From assembly GCF_022539315.1 (NCBI RefSeq), contig NC_066329.1:6547072-6611071 (forward strand): DNA of 64,000 bases, given 5' to 3'. Shown here in pieces: positions 13,001 to 28,000 of the stretch. The position numbers and the translations under genes were made by a program. A model generated the notes under the pieces. It saw only the letters and a list, made by a program, of their open reading frames with translations, ran no database searches and was not told the DNA's origin. Position 1 is the first letter of the stretch, and every line of letters begins with the position of its first letter. The DNA is from Serinus canaria. Its lineage: Eukaryota > Chordata > Aves > Passeriformes > Fringillidae.

Positions 13001-16000
13001 TCTGCAGGGAGGGTCTTGTGGGGAAAACACTGTGGGAGCTGTGATGAAACCTGCCCTGGGAAAGTTACACCCCACATAAAACCAGCATGAAACTCCTTAT
13101 TTGGGGCCTCAGATTACTTCCACAAAGTCTTGTTTTCTTCAGCCACAGCCAGCATTGATTTTTTTATTGCTTTTATTGTCCCCCTAGATTTCTTTTAATT
13201 AAAAACTCTTTAGGTAAAGCTATAGGGACAGCTGACCAGCTCTTTGCCATGCCCTCCCTGCCAAACTCCTGCTCACAGGGACACAGTGCATCACTCCCCA
13301 AAACTGCTAAGCTTTTCCTACTGGATATGACAGTAAAACCAGAACCCTTCCCTGATGCTCTCTACATGCTAGAGGTCAAATTTGTCTGGGTCAATCCCCC
13401 ACAGACTCTGTGAATACCTTCTGGATGCCTGCTGAACTTGCTAAGCCAAAAACCTGCTCTCAGTGACAGCAGCACCCGGCCCAGCCTGCTGCCCTTGCCA
13501 GGGCAGGCTGCTCCCCCTGGAATCTGACACTTGGATTTGATAGCATCAGTCTGGCCACCTGCAAAAGCTCCACTCTCTCCACAAACTGGGCAAGTCAGGC
13601 TGATGCCCAGGCTGCCCCAGGGACCCAGAGGTGCTTTGCAGCAACCTGGGGTCTTGGACAAAAGATTTTGCAAAGACTGGGATTTTCAGTAAAGGAGCCC
13701 AAAGCTGATTCAGGTGCCATGCCAAAGCCAAGGTCTGGACAAGCCTTTGGATTCAGAGTAGCCATAGAGGAAACCTGTCACATGCCAAGATCTCCTCTTT
13801 TTGAACAACAGAGAGCTGCAGTAAGAGCTGAGCATGTTTTCCTGCCTCTACTCTGTTGTAGAGCTCTTGCCTCTTCTGGCACAGCACAGTGCTTCACGCC
13901 AGAGCAGACAAAACTCTTGTAGATTCATCATAGCATGAAAAAAGGTGGAAATTTCTAAACCTGGCATTGAAAAAGAAATGCTCTCAGCACAGGAACACCA
14001 AGAAAAGAGGTTTTGTTGGATTATTTTTGCAATCACTGTATTGTTTCAAAGAGATTTTACATTTAATTTTTTTCTACTTAGCCAATTTATTCTTTGCCAT
14101 GTTTTCAAGAAGCCTAAAATCACTACAGCAAAACCCAGCCATTGGGTTGAAAATGTGATATTCCCAAAGCTGTTATGTAGTCCTAGGTATTTTGGATTCT
14201 AGTTCTGACACAAGTAATAAAAACAAACACTAGGAACACATATGTAATTTTAACTAGAAGCCAATCTAAGTTTTAGGACCATAAACAGCATACACATTAT
14301 TTATACTTGACTAACTTGTGTTTCAGTGGAACCTAAGACTTTTTTGTTGTGTGTTCACTAAGGTTGTCATTTCAGACTGGCAACAAAATGCTCTGCTAAA
14401 GAAAGCAAATGGAAAATAGGAAATTCAGACTCTGATAGTGCACCAAGGCAGAATAATTCAGTATTGCATACATTGGTTGAGCCTAAAGTTAATCCTATTG
14501 CTGAAGGAAAGGCTGCTGTACTGCAAAGGTTGCACAGGACAATTCACTTTATTGGATTAACTTTGTGTCTGAAGAGCCACCAGCAAGCCTCGTTCTTGGG
14601 AATTTCCATTATTCAGCTCTAGACCTGCACTGCACTTCCTTACAGTCCTATATTTCTCTTGTTGTAGTTTTATTCTTGATGAATAACCCTCAGAATATAT
14701 TTGCTCTATTGAGCAGCAGGCACTTGGCACTGCTTCACCCCCCACAGGTCCTTTCTGCTGGCAGCAGGGACTGGGAGAGCTGCTCAGAGTGACAGGACTG
14801 TTCCCAGGACATGCTGCAGCACCAAGCAGGACAGCCTTGAGGGGAAAGGAGCTTCCCCATAGCAAAGGGCTGAGAATGGACATGGCATCTGGCACCATCA
14901 ACACACACCTTCCCTCCCATCAGCTGAGCTGCTTTTCACATTTCTACCTGCACCTGGACTGAATGCACTTCAGCTGGACACTGGAGAAATGCAGCTTCTT
15001 GGTTGGTGTTTCCAGAACAGACTTAACAGCATAAATCCCACCAAGATTCTGGGAGAAATGCACTCTTGGTGCATTTTTAAGAGAGTGCAAGCGTTTTGAC
15101 AGCCTGCATCACATCTGCAGGAGTGTGTAAGCATTCCTATAAAATGCAGATAGTGCCTGGTGAACCTAGTAAACCAGTCAGCAGGTCAGGACCAGTATTA
15201 CCCTGATTTATTAATTTTCACTGGTTTTTGTTGTCTCTCTCTCCATCCCCAGCCAGTATCTGGATACTTTCAGATGGCAAACATGTGGGTACTCAGCAAA
15301 CAATACTTTCTCACCTTTGAAAATGGAGCTCCATCTCCTAAATCACCGTGGTCCTGTTGGGAGGTAACCCATCATGTCTCCTAAACAGAGCCCCTGAGTC
15401 TGCATGAGAATCAGTGCAGCTTCACTGAATCCTGACAGCATCAACACATCCATCAGCTGTCCCACATCGTAAGTAAATTAATTATCAGCACTTCTGCTGT
15501 AAAGCATTTAATGTCACAGCCAGACACATGGATCTATGGAGTTTATCTCTGCATGCTCTCTACACACTGCTCTCTCTCCTGTTTCTGTGCCTCTAAGTAA
15601 CTCCACCAGAGAGAGCCCTGTGGTGCCCATCCCTGCCTTGAGGTGAGTTTGTGGCTTTCCCCAGAGGCTGAACCGGTGATTTGGAAATTGCTTGGGCTTG
15701 GCCTCCCAACAGTCACATTTCCATCAGCAGACCCAGGCTGCTGTGGACTCATCAAAGTTTCAGGCAGAATTTTCCTTTGCTGCTCTGCTCTCACATAGCA
15801 GAGTGATACCACACAGGGGTGCTAAAACTTCTTCTATGAAACATCTTCTTCCAAATCCCATTGTTGAGCTGTGGGAACCTGCCCTTTTGTCTGGAGGGCA
15901 GAGCCAGCAAAGCCATTCTGGGGAGGCTCTCTCTGACCAACCAGGGACCTGCCTTAGCTTCTGATCTGCAAAATTATCTGATGCCTCTTAGACCACAAAA

Positions 16001-19000
16001 ATAGAAATAAGATGATTAGTGGAGAGGAGTAGGTGAAGCAGGCTTAAAAGAGATGGAAGGAAATTCTCTGTTTATAGAGAGATAGGATATTTTTTTAAGA
16101 AATGCATACTGTCTCCAACTTGCTTTTCTCATGAAGCCATGGTTGCTTGATGAGTTAGAGATCTGTTTGGATAAAAGAAAACTTGAGTCACTTAAACCAC
16201 TTGTGAATAAAGCAGATCTTGTGCAGTCATTTCAGAGTACAAGCTCAAGCCGGACAGAGGATTTTCCTGTCTTAGAGCACTAATAATCAAACAGCAAGTG
16301 CTGTCTGGTGGTGAATAAGCCAGTTTACAAGATTGAATATACAATATATAGAATTAATTTCACTACATTGTGGCTCAGGGATTTTTTTTCCTGGATCCTC
16401 ACTGTGTAGGGCTGTATACTTCATTACTTTAAAGACTGAATTCACCTTCTCATGGCTGTCACCAGCTGGGGGACTGTGTCACCCACTGTGATGCTTGTGC
16501 TTGTGCTTGCTGCCACAGAAGGACCAATGTGTTTTTCCAACAGCAAGGAGTGACACCTTGACCACTCCAGCCCCAGGGTCCCAGCCTCTAGCTTTGCTGG
16601 GAGACAGGCTGGCCCTGGAGGCCACTCAGCAGCTGACCACTGCCCAAGCAGTAAGGCCAGCCCTGGCAATGGCTACAATCACAGACAAATAGTCATAAAT
16701 AAGAGCAAAGCACTGTGGCTTGACAAGCCCTCAGCATCCCCAGCGATTTGTAATGGGATATGGAGGTTTTCACCTCCTGGTCTCTGGTTCACATTTCAAA
16801 TCCAGCCCTGCTTCGAAGTGACCAGAGGTCATTGCCAGGCTCAGTCGCCCGTGTGAAGACATAAATGGCCTCATTTCTCTAATTCCTCAAGCAAGGCTGG
16901 GGGGAGGACTGGATTTGTTTGGTTTTATGATCCTGATGGAGCAGCCCAACAGCAAGGCTATCTGCATTCCTTTCCCTCTCATCCCCATCCTGGCTGTGTG
17001 TGGAGCCCCTGTGTGGTGCCAGTGTGAGGCTCCGCACCTCGCCCCAGCCCATGATGCCTGGCCATGCTCTAACTGAATCCCACACCTCATTTTGATTTTT
17101 CCATCTATAAAACTAATCAAAAGTGTGCATTCTCCTGTAGAGGGACTGGTAGGTTTGCAAAGGTTTCTGCAAGTGTGAATCTCCACTATTTAAGCACAGA
17201 TCCTCAACCCTGTCACCATAGTTTGGTCTTGGTCTCTGCAGCCTAGATGTCAGGAAGGGCAACAAATCAAACTCAGCATAAAAGGCAATTGCACCAGTGC
17301 AGCCCCCTTGCCAGCTGCACCCTTACCCCCTGGGTAGTCCTGGGGAGCTTGGGCATGGACCATATCAGCCTTTATTTCTTCAATGACATCTCTCTTCCCC
17401 ACAAGCTGGGACCAGAGAAAGAGCACCTATGACTCCTGTTCTTTCCCTGCTTTGCTCTGCTGCCAGGGAGGTTATTGGGCCTGGGCAATGCACCCTTGCA
17501 GGATCACAGTGCTTGTGTCACATCTTACACCAGACTTTTGCAGTGTCCCCTCCAGCCCCTGCATTTCTCATACAATTCTGTGGAGTGTAGGGTTTATTTT
17601 TTGTTTGTAACATTCACCAGAGGGGCTCAGGGCTGGCACACAGACCTGCACAGGTTTGCAAATTGTTCTGGATTCCCAGGCACAGAGGTGTTTTATAAAT
17701 ATCCCCTATTATTACAGTGCTCTATTAATAACTGCCTTGGGGAACAATGGGAGCACGCAATGGCTTTGGTCATCTGATGCCAACCAGCCGAGCCTCCTCA
17801 GGGCCATGGGACATTCCCAGAAAAGTGTCTATTTGGGGAAGCACAGCATTTGCACACAAGCCCAGGGGATGCATGAGGCCCTGGAGGAGGACAGGCCATG
17901 GTATCTTTTCCTAGGAATGTGCTCTCTGGAAGCACAGATGCTCCTCAGTATCCTGGGCTTTCCCCACACCCAGCATGGGTATATGTTGGGCCATAGACCT
18001 CTCCCTCACCCCATTGCTTGGGATGTACAAGAGCTGTGACCCTGGGCATCCGGTTCTGCCTGTGCTCTCCCCCAGCTGTGCCAGATGGGCAGGGCAGGAC
18101 AGGAAGGGAAGGAACGTGGCTTGTGGTAAATTTGGTTCTGCCCAGACACTCTTGTGGTTGCAGCTCTTGCAAAATTTGATTAATGTTCCCAGGGACATGT
18201 CCTGGCCTTTGTCACGGGCTGCATCTACGCTAGTGGTTTGGGATGAGAAAACTTTTGGGCAGCCTTGATGCTCAATTAAAAGGCATTTTGGGGAAGAGTT
18301 GGAAAATAAAGAGGCTGATGGAGTGACCAGCTTGTGTCCTTCAGCAAGCCACGGCTCCTCACTCAGGCCAGAGGCAGGGAGCTCATTGGGGACCCCCTGC
18401 CAGCCCTATCTGCTACACGTGCACTCTGAATGTCCAGGCAGAGGGAGACATCCCTCCTTGTCATGCTGGGGGCATGGCAGCAGGACTCCACAAAGGATGA
18501 GGAGGAAAGTGAAATGAAGAAGCCCAACACTTGTTTCTCCAGGAGAGGCATGAGGGAGCCTCACTCCCACTGGCTGTTATGGTCCCTGCTTGGGCTCCTG
18601 CCAGGTTCACCAGGGAAAATGGTACCGGGTTATTTTCACATTGTTCCTGATGGCTGGGTACTTCCTGAGTCTTTCCAGTGAGGTGGGGAAGGGGAATGAG
18701 AGGAAAACGGAACCTTTTTTTATTTTCCTTCCTTTTGCAATATCTCTGTGATCACAAAAAGCCATATTGCAGCTAATTTTCCTGCCTCCATTCACATGGG
18801 CATTTTGCAAGGGCACAGGAATTCCTCTGTGGGGGACATGGGCTCTTCTGATGCCTCCCTGTGGTCCCTGAGCTGCCAGCTTCCCAGTTTCCTGCCCTCA
18901 GGAGCTCGGGATGCAGCACTGGGCCACACGTCCCACTTGCTGTGCACACTGGCCTGTGGTGCCAGAGGCAGGGAGAGGAAGCAGAAGAGCAGAGCCTGCA

Positions 19001-22000
19001 GCCCCAGGACCTTTGCAGGGGCAGAGGTGGGAATGCAGAGGTTGCAGAGAGGCTGCACCATAAGGCTGTGACTCACCAGGCCCAGAGCTTCAGGAAGGGC
19101 TGCCATCCCTGCAGGGCTGGGGAACAGGATAGTGCTGAGAACTACCATAACTCACCAGACACCACTTGCAGCTGCTGTAGCTGCAGATCTCCTGTTTTCA
19201 TAAACTCTGCACTAATCTACCCAGCTAAAGACAGACACCTAAAATGGGAAGTAAAGGTTGCAGAGTTCTGTGTTCTCTATTCATGACTGAGTCACTCAGC
19301 AGCTGTATAAAGAAGTTGAGGAGTTCAGCAGGTACCCAAGGGGACTTTCTGTGTGATATAAAGATGAAAAGTCTCTCAGTTCATCACTTCAGAAAAAACA
19401 GATGTTTTGCTTAAGATGAATATTTGCAGGGCCTCAGTGGGAGTGCAGCCCTACCCTTGGTGCAGGCAGGATGCAGCATGGGTGCTCTTGCTCCCAGGAC
19501 AGTGTGACCATGTTAGTTCCCTCTTGCCATGTTGTAGTTTGCCAGTGAGGGAAAGCCAGTGATCCCTAGGTTGTTTCTGCAGGTCTGGGTGGGAGCAGAT
19601 GTTCTTGCACCAAGAAAGATCAGCACCCTGAGCTAAGCAATGGGACCCAGCTTCAAGCATCCACCACCCCCTAATTCCCCTCTGGTTCAGCTTTCACTTG
19701 CTTTTCCTTAGTAAGGACATTCTTTTTCTGTTTACCAACTGCAAAGCTGGGGAAATCTAATGCCAGTATTAAGAAAAATACTTTTCAAATTATCCTTTAG
19801 TTCCAACAGCTTAATGTCCTTGCATATGCTTAGTGTGGAGTTTCAACCTCATCTGTTTGCAGTGGTACAGCCTGCCCTGGCTGGGAGCAGCAGGACCCCT
19901 TTCATGTCAATGTCAGTCCCCCAGCCTGCTGCAGGGAGAAGAGGCCACATGGAGCATCAGGCCCCCCAGGAGGAGCCTCCTGAGAAGGGCTAATTATGTT
20001 TTTAAGGCTGTGTCTCCCTATTCTGGAATAGATGCAATGGGTGGAGTTATCCTTCTTTCACCATGGGTGGTGCTGAGAGTCTGAAAGCAGGACCTGTTGG
20101 CCGTGACTTCAGTGTGGTCATGGCTGTGCTTCATGCTCTATGTGTGTACAGCACCAAGTGCAGGAAAGGGCTGACCTATGGCACAAGCCTGCCAGTTCCA
20201 TGCTTGCCTGGGTGGAGGCTCTGCCATTGTCCCTCGGAGGTGGGAATGGGAGAATGTGCCAGATGAGCACACTGAGAGCAGAGTGGACAAGGCAATGACA
20301 TGCGAGGGGTCTGTGTGGGGACAGAAAGTCCTTTCAGAGAGGCAGGAGCAAGGCTGTAAAGGGAATCTGCTGCTCAGCCCTTCCTACCTACCCATGTCAC
20401 AGGAGCCTAAAGGAAAGCAGCCATAAGCCCATGGGGATGGCAGGCAGCTTGTCAGGTGCTTTTCCAGTTGCAGTGGGTAGAATTCTCCCCTCACCACCCA
20501 CCTGTGCTGCTCCTCTGCATCACCCGGCTGTTCTGCCTGCCTTACCCAAAGTTTTCTGGGTGAAGGAATGTGTCACCCCAAAGAGGGGCTGCCCTCCACC
20601 CCTTCTCCATTCCTCCTCCTGCCCCCTCCTGCTCCACAAATAAACAGGGAGGTGCTGACAGCTGCCAGGTTTGGCCAGAAGACTTTAGACAGAAAATTGA
20701 AGCCCCTGCTGTGAGGAGGGCGAACTGGGGGGGCTGTGTGCTTGCAGAGCAGCCAGGAGTGTGGCCAGGCTGAGGAGGCTGCATTTTTAAAGAAAAGTCA
20801 AATCCTAGTCTGATGCTCACCTGAGCAGGGCAAGCTAGGAAAGCCCAGCCCAACATTTCCTTTTCTCTTTTTGTTTTTTTTTTTTTTCCCTGAAGTAACT
20901 CATACGTAACATCTGGCATTCATCTTCTCTTTCCTTCACATGCACGGCAGAAACCCTGGTGTGAGTCATGTCCATTTAAATATGGAAGCACATCATAAAA
21001 CCTAATGGAGAGTCCAAGAGGTGAGCTTTTATGTGGCTAAGACTCATAGAGAGGTCAAGATTGTTTGGTTTAAACATGGGGGGTCATTCTGCACGTGAAG
21101 GTGGTCCTCTAAACCTTTAGAAAGCCTTGTTTGCTCAGTGCGAGAGCTCAGCACAGCATCCCGTGGTTTTAGTGTCAGGCTTCTGACAGCACCACAGCAC
21201 TCCCTGCCTCAATGGAGGGGAAATATGGGGTGTGGGCACAGCCATGGGCAGCCCACAGCGTTGTGCAGGGTCCCCAGCCAGCAGCAGAAGTGGGAATTGG
21301 GGCTATAGTGGTGATGGGATTTTGAGGTTGTCACCTTGCTCACAGCAAAAGGCAGCAATGATCACGCTGCCAGTCTCACAAGGCCAGGGGAGCTTGGCAT
21401 TCACCCCATCGCCTGTAAAACCTGACATGTTTTATGGGACAGGCAAGAGGAGGAGTGTTAACAATTCATTTGTCCTTGTTAAACTCTGTTTTTGTTTTAT
21501 GGACTCTGAAATAATTTTTGGTGACCATTTATTACTACTTTATTGTTTTGTTTATTGTGACTAAGCACAGAATAAAACAGCCCTTCTGCTCAGGACTAGC
21601 ATAAAGATGCTGTTTGATCTCTGAATTGATTTGCCTGATGTACATTTGCTTGAGCCAGAACAAGGCATCTGCAGCCCGTCTGGGGTCAGACAGTCTCTGC
21701 CTTTCCCTGGGTCTTGTCCCAGTGGCTATACCGGCCATGGGCATGAGTGAGTCTCAGCCTGGGGAAACAAACAGGATCTGCCCCTCTGATGCTGGAATAG
21801 ACCACTCAGAGCTTCAGGCTCCTCTTTGCTCATCCCCTGGGCAGGGAAGATTTTTGATTGTAAGCAAACAAGACATTCAGGGTTACTAACCCTAGATTAT
21901 ATAAACGTGGCTGCTTGGTGTAACAAATGTCACATCCAGCTCTCTTTTCAGCTCAGTCTTGGCTGTGGCAGGCACCAAAGTAGAACCATCCCCTGTCCTC

Positions 22001-25000
22001 AGACACCTGCTCTGGCCAGTGGCTGCAGATTTAGGATGCAATTAAAATAATGACAGCCAGGGGCAAAGTCCCTGACAGTTTAGAGGCATTTAGCACTTAG
22101 GGTCTGCTCCGTGGTCCTCCTGCCCTCCATCCTGTTTCCATTACCATAACAATATCTCTATTTATTGCTGGTGACCCTGGTCATCCAAAGCTAGCTGCCC
22201 AAGTGTCTTGACTAATATAAGCCCCATCATCAGCTGTCTTTTGAATTTTCCACTATTTAATCCCCAGTTTTCAAGTTGGCACTGGATGGGATGATGGTAG
22301 CCTACACAGTCACCTCTGAGAGAGAAGAGGATGTGATGGTCCCTGCTCAAGGCTCTCCTTCTGCCCCTGGGTTCTGCCTTAGTACTGGATGGCCACAGGA
22401 GTCAGTGCAGTCAGGGTTTGGTGTGGGACCAACCTTTTAACAGAACCAAGGAGCCGTGGCTGGTACCCAGGAAGCAATCTTCATATCCTGCTCCTGAACC
22501 CAAAGTATGGGATCAGCAGAAGCTGGACACCTCCCCTTGCTCTAGGGATCTTGGGAATGCCTCCTGCTCCCTTCTTGCAGACCAATGAGACAAACAGTAC
22601 CTACATCTCACATCAACCTGCTCTGTATCTGCTGTGCTTTTGTTTGTCCATCACCTGCCAGGCTGCTCCTGAGGAGAGCAAAACGAAGCTGGGTTTCTGT
22701 ACTCTAGCTAATCTGTGCTTTCACCTCTGCTGAAAACATTGAAGTGCTGGGGAGAAGGTGCAATTTCATTTAACGTTGCTGTGTCCTGTCTCCTGCTGCT
22801 TCCTGCCAAGAAACTGTCGGTTCCAGCCGATCTTCCCGTTTGCTTGTTCTTTGCCATACCATGAAGTCTGGGCTCAGTTTGAGCTCCTATAACTGCAGGC
22901 AAGCAAATCCATCCTGCCCTTGCAGCTGAGGCTGTGCCTGAACTTTCCAGGGCCCTGAGTTTGCTCCTCCACTCTTCCTTTTCTGCCATTCTTGCCCTTA
23001 CTTGCTGCCAAAAGGCAGAGAAAATGGGATCTAATGCTAATAAGCAATGCAGGTCAAGGTCTTGTTTGAACACAATCAAAAATGGCCCCTGTCCAGCCTG
23101 ACTAGCAGCCTTCTGCCTTGCCAAACCTGAGAGAAGTGGGAAAGAATTTGTCAGGCCAGGCTGCTTTTAAACCTGGACTTGTCCAGCAAGGAGATGGGCC
23201 ATAGGACGCTGACACCAAACCCCCATTGCTCTTCTGAGGAGGGCATGATGACAGAATTTATGTGGTTCCCTCAGCCCTGATCCCCTGTCACTGTGTCTTC
23301 TGCTCTTTTTTTGTTTTCAGGTACAAGCTCTGCTTAGTCTTTCCAAGGGGTTTCCATGCAGGTCTGGCAGAGACGCTGCCATATGTTTTTCATTTTGATA
23401 ACTCCCCTATGGTGTCTGTTATCACCCAAGTCTCTATTAAGATTTATTCCTGTTATTGTAGCAGTCATTTTCCCCAGTACATGTGCATTGTATTTGGAGA
23501 GAGTCATAACCACTCTCCACATCCAACAGATGCTATAGTCAGAGCGACTCCTGCTTCCATTTACCAGACCTTTCTACTAATATGGGATTTCACCAATAAC
23601 CACAAGTGCTGTTCACTCCCTAAGATTTCCTCACTGTCATTTCTTGACTGTGTTAATGGCAAAACACTACTCAGAACTCTGGTCCCTCAGAAAGCAAAGG
23701 TTTGGCTTGGCTTTGCTTTTCATGTGCTTTCCTTTTCACAGCAGTGAGAGACTCCTGCACCCAGTGTCTGGAAGGCTGAGAAAGAATGAGCAAGTCTGTC
23801 CTGGGGTGGGCAATGGTCATTGTGAGAGGGGAGAAAAGCTGGTTCCCCTTACTTGCAGGATTTGATGAGGGCATGTTGAGGTAGGCAATGGGATTTGCTG
23901 GACCTGGTATATGGATTTAAGAAGAGGCCAAAGTCTTCGGTATGGCTGGATGCAATTAGGAGGGGTCAGGCTTTACTACTGTCAGTTTGGTGGTGCCCCA
24001 CTACAGCTCTGCCTTTTGGCAGGAGAGTATGAAAGAGATGTCCCCCCTCCCCAGGGGCTGGCAACAACCGTGGCCCCAAGGCTGCTTTGTCCCTATCACA
24101 GAGAGCAGCACAACATGGGCTCCCTTAGTGAGGCAGCCTGCCTGCAGCATCCACAGACCGTTCCAATTTGCCCCTCTTTCATCCCATAGCAGTTTGTTCA
24201 GCTCGTACGGAAGAAAGGAGCTCCAAATGCTTTCCGGGCCTAATAATATCCATCAAAGCATTTCCAGGGCTGAGGCGAGGATATACACCGCAGCACGCAG
24301 AGCAGGAAATGGGCTTGGGTTTTCCAAAGCTGCCTCTTCCAACCAGAGCAAACCACAAGATCACGGGAGGACAAGAGCGCTGTGCTCGTGGCTTTGTTTG
24401 CCCCAGAAGGAATTGATTTGATGAGAAAGGAAATTGGCTTTCTTTAATCTGTCCTTGTGCTAATTCCGCAGAGGAAGGCGTGAGCATTGGCAGTTCCTGA
24501 AACTGAACCAGCCCTCAGTGCCAGTTGCTTGGTGCTATTTGCAGGGATGGCGGCGTTTCCCAGGGAAGCGCCTGGGGACCGCAGCGAGTCGTGCATGGGG
24601 GAGGTGGAGAGCCCTCGCCTCCAGGGCCAGTGGCTCCACAGGGACAATTGCCAGGACGGCCCCGGGTGTGCTATGGGTCCCCTTACACATGTGCCTTACT
24701 CAGGTCATGGGGATCCCACTGCTGGCTTCACCAGGGCTGGGTTTTCCCCAGCAAAAGCCATGAGGAAGGAAAGAGCTCTGCTGCTTTTCACCTCTGGGGA
24801 GCCTGACAGTGCATCTTCAAATGTCTTTTCCAAACCCTGTCTCCGAGCCCAGCAGGACAAGAAGGAGGATGTTCCTTACGCAGCAGCCACTTGTGTGAGA
24901 ACTGGTTAGATTTGAACAGCCTTTTACATTAAAAATTTTATAAGAGAAAATCACAACGAATGTAAAAAATCCTAATCAATGTGCATTCCTGAATGGCTTT

Positions 25001-28000
25001 GGTCTGGAATTTCAACTAAAAAGGGGGAATGGAATTAACGAGTAGGAAGAAGAAGAGATGACTCTCTGATGACAAGATGTCGTGAGAAAAGAGCTAGAAA
25101 TGGTGCTGTGTTGCTTTGTACGACAAAACCTAAAAATACAATAAATAAATTATACAAAACCTAAGCCAAGATTATCCTGGATCCCTTTCAATGCCAAACA
25201 GACAGCTCTCTGAAGATGACTAAACATAATCACTGTTGTTTGCACAGAAGGACATTGAGAGTTAAACAGCAAAGGGATTTCAATGTGCCAAGCAGTCCTG
25301 GATACCCTATACTGAACTTGTTTGAGACATCACAGTGGCAGGATTGGGAGCTCTGAGGCTTGCTCTGCTCTGCATCACTGTACTTATTCAGTAACACACC
25401 ATTGCCCTTCACAGGGCTTGTGCAGGGATTGCAAAGTGTATTGGAAGGGTTTACCTTAAGGGTTGCTGAAGTCCCTGCCCCTTCCTTTCCCCAAGATGCC
25501 TCTTAAGGGGTGCCAGTTCTCTGTGCAGGTCTCTGCAGGCAGGAGAACAGAGGGTGGAGGGTACATCACATTTCAGGCAGGGCTGGTTCACCCGTCCAGC
25601 TGATCTGTGTGCTTGGCAGGCTGTGATTACAGTGCCTGCCTTTTGCATCAGCCTTGGCCTCCAGCAGAGACAACCTGCCTGTCCTCAGCACCCTCAGCAG
25701 GGCATCTGTCTGGGTGCTGGGGTGGTGGAAGCAGGAGTCAGAGCAATGGTCTGAAATCCTCAAAATCCTTCTGCCTGGGGAGAGGAATGTGCTGTCAGTA
25801 ATACTGGTGGGGCTTTGCAGGCAGGCAGAAGGGATCACCACTCCTGTCTCACCTGCCCCACCACAGAACTCTCAAAAGGGACAAGGTGTCCCACAGGGCA
25901 TGAGGAAATAGCAAGTGGAGCTGAGAACTATGGACAGATCACAAAATCCCTTAGGAACAGGCTCATCCACAAGTGGGTAAAGTGACAAAGAGGCGAAGGA
26001 GAAAGGACTAGGCTGATAGAAGCACCTCTGCTTTTTTCAGACAAAATGGGCTCCAGGAAGGGTCCTGGGCTTATCTTCAAGTCTAGTCTCTGCTCTCATA
26101 GACTGCACTTTCCCATATGACTTTAACATGTGTGATCTGCCCTCAGTGGCAGTGCAGAGCCTGCTGCCTCTCAGCTGGACGCGATCCAGAGGGTTCAGCT
26201 CCAGCACTGACGCAAGAAGAAAAATCTCCATGATGTAGCCAGTTTTTATGCTGGATTGGATTTGAAGAAGCAGCTGACATTGGCTGAAGCATCCACTCCT
26301 TATGGCCTTTGGGTTAAGTTTGCAACAGGTCTGATGTAACACCCAGCAATGCAGGGACAAGATTTATCCCAGTGAGATCTCTTGTGGATTGTGCAGCCTC
26401 CCATTAGCATGCTGAGCCCTGTGGTTTGTTGTTTGTGTTCATTTGTTTATGCTAACATGCTGTGTTATGTTAGTGATTAATATATATCATCATCTGCCAC
26501 ACCAAACCCCATGAAAACATCTGAGCTCCAGAACAAGTGATGTCAATCTGTTCTTTGCTGTGCCACGAGACAAGGTAGAACAACAAGGAATGTCCAGGCT
26601 ATTTTAATGGCCTAACAGAAAAGTAGAAAAGTTCTTTCAAGGAAAAAATCCTTACAGGACAGTCTACAGCAGCTGCAAACAGGGAGCTGTGCAGGACACC
26701 ATATGTCCTGACAGTGACTGAGCTCTGCAATGGCCTCCCGTCCATGCAAGGACAGTCCTCATCTAACTGAAGCCTCTTGTGGGATGGAACCATCTGGGCC
26801 TCCCTGTGTGGAAATGAAGGCACACACAGACAACCTGCACAGCCACAGTGGCTCTGCTGGCACACAGTGCCTGTGTGGGTCAGGACTCAGAGACTGCATC
26901 CAAGTGAGAACCAGGCTGCCTTTAGCCAAAATAAATGTCTGCACAGGATGCTGCAGTGGCACTGAGTGAATTATAAACCTTCAATGCAACAACCACAAGC
27001 GAGTTGTGGATAAATGCCTGACCTTCCCTCTAGCAACAGGGCTGCAAGTGGATGGCTTGAAATTGACTCTGGCTCCACAGAAGGGATCTAGCAAGAAGCA
27101 ATAAGGCAGCTGCTTTCCCTTTGCATGCAGATAGCAACAGTGTCCTTCTCTTCTTTTTGGGACTTCTCACCCCCTCTTCCCCAAATTTATGCTGTGATAA
27201 TGCATACATAATAATGCATACTCTGGGGCATGGGGAGAATCCTTCTTTCAAACTAATAGCACCTCATTACCCTGTATCTGCAGCCCCATTTCCCTGCACC
27301 CAGGGAGCACAGGCAGCTGGACAAGAGCTTCCCCAGACAGGAGGGGATGGGCACTAATTCTCTCACACCTCTTAGCAGCAGATGTGTGCGTCAGCCCGAG
27401 GCAGCAGAGTAGCATCCCCATGCAGAGCTTTTTGACAGCATTAATGAACAATAATGAGGACAGGAGTGACAGAGAGTGAGTGGTTTTAGAGGTAGTTCCT
27501 GGTGCACTCAAAACCAGATAAGCAAGGGTTGCTCCTGGCAGAGCTCCAAGCAATGACCCCAACTGTCAGGTCCCCTTGCCCTGGCCACCCCAGGAGCTCT
27601 CAATGGAGCTCTGCATTCTGGGGCTGGGCGAGGGTCCCAAAAACTTTATAGCCCCAAACCGTGGACCACACAAGGCAGCTGCACAGCAGGAGAGCATGGA
27701 TATCTCACTAGAGAAGTACGAGCAGTTGTCAGGGTGGGGGCCTGGGGGTGGGGCAGGAGAAGTAAAAGAAAAAAGAGGGGAAAGGGAGAAACTCCACCGG
27801 CTGTGTGCTGGGAGAGAGTGGCTGACAGTTTTATTTCTGAGAATTTCCCCGTGCGTGATCTCTACATTGGGATCTGCAGGCAAGTGACCCTGTAAAAGCA
27901 GCCTGAAATCCCCATGGCAAATAACATGGAGCCAAGGCTGGCAAGCAGGAGCCAGTGGGAGGTGTGGGGAGAGTGAGAGATATAGGAGCCCAGTCCCATT

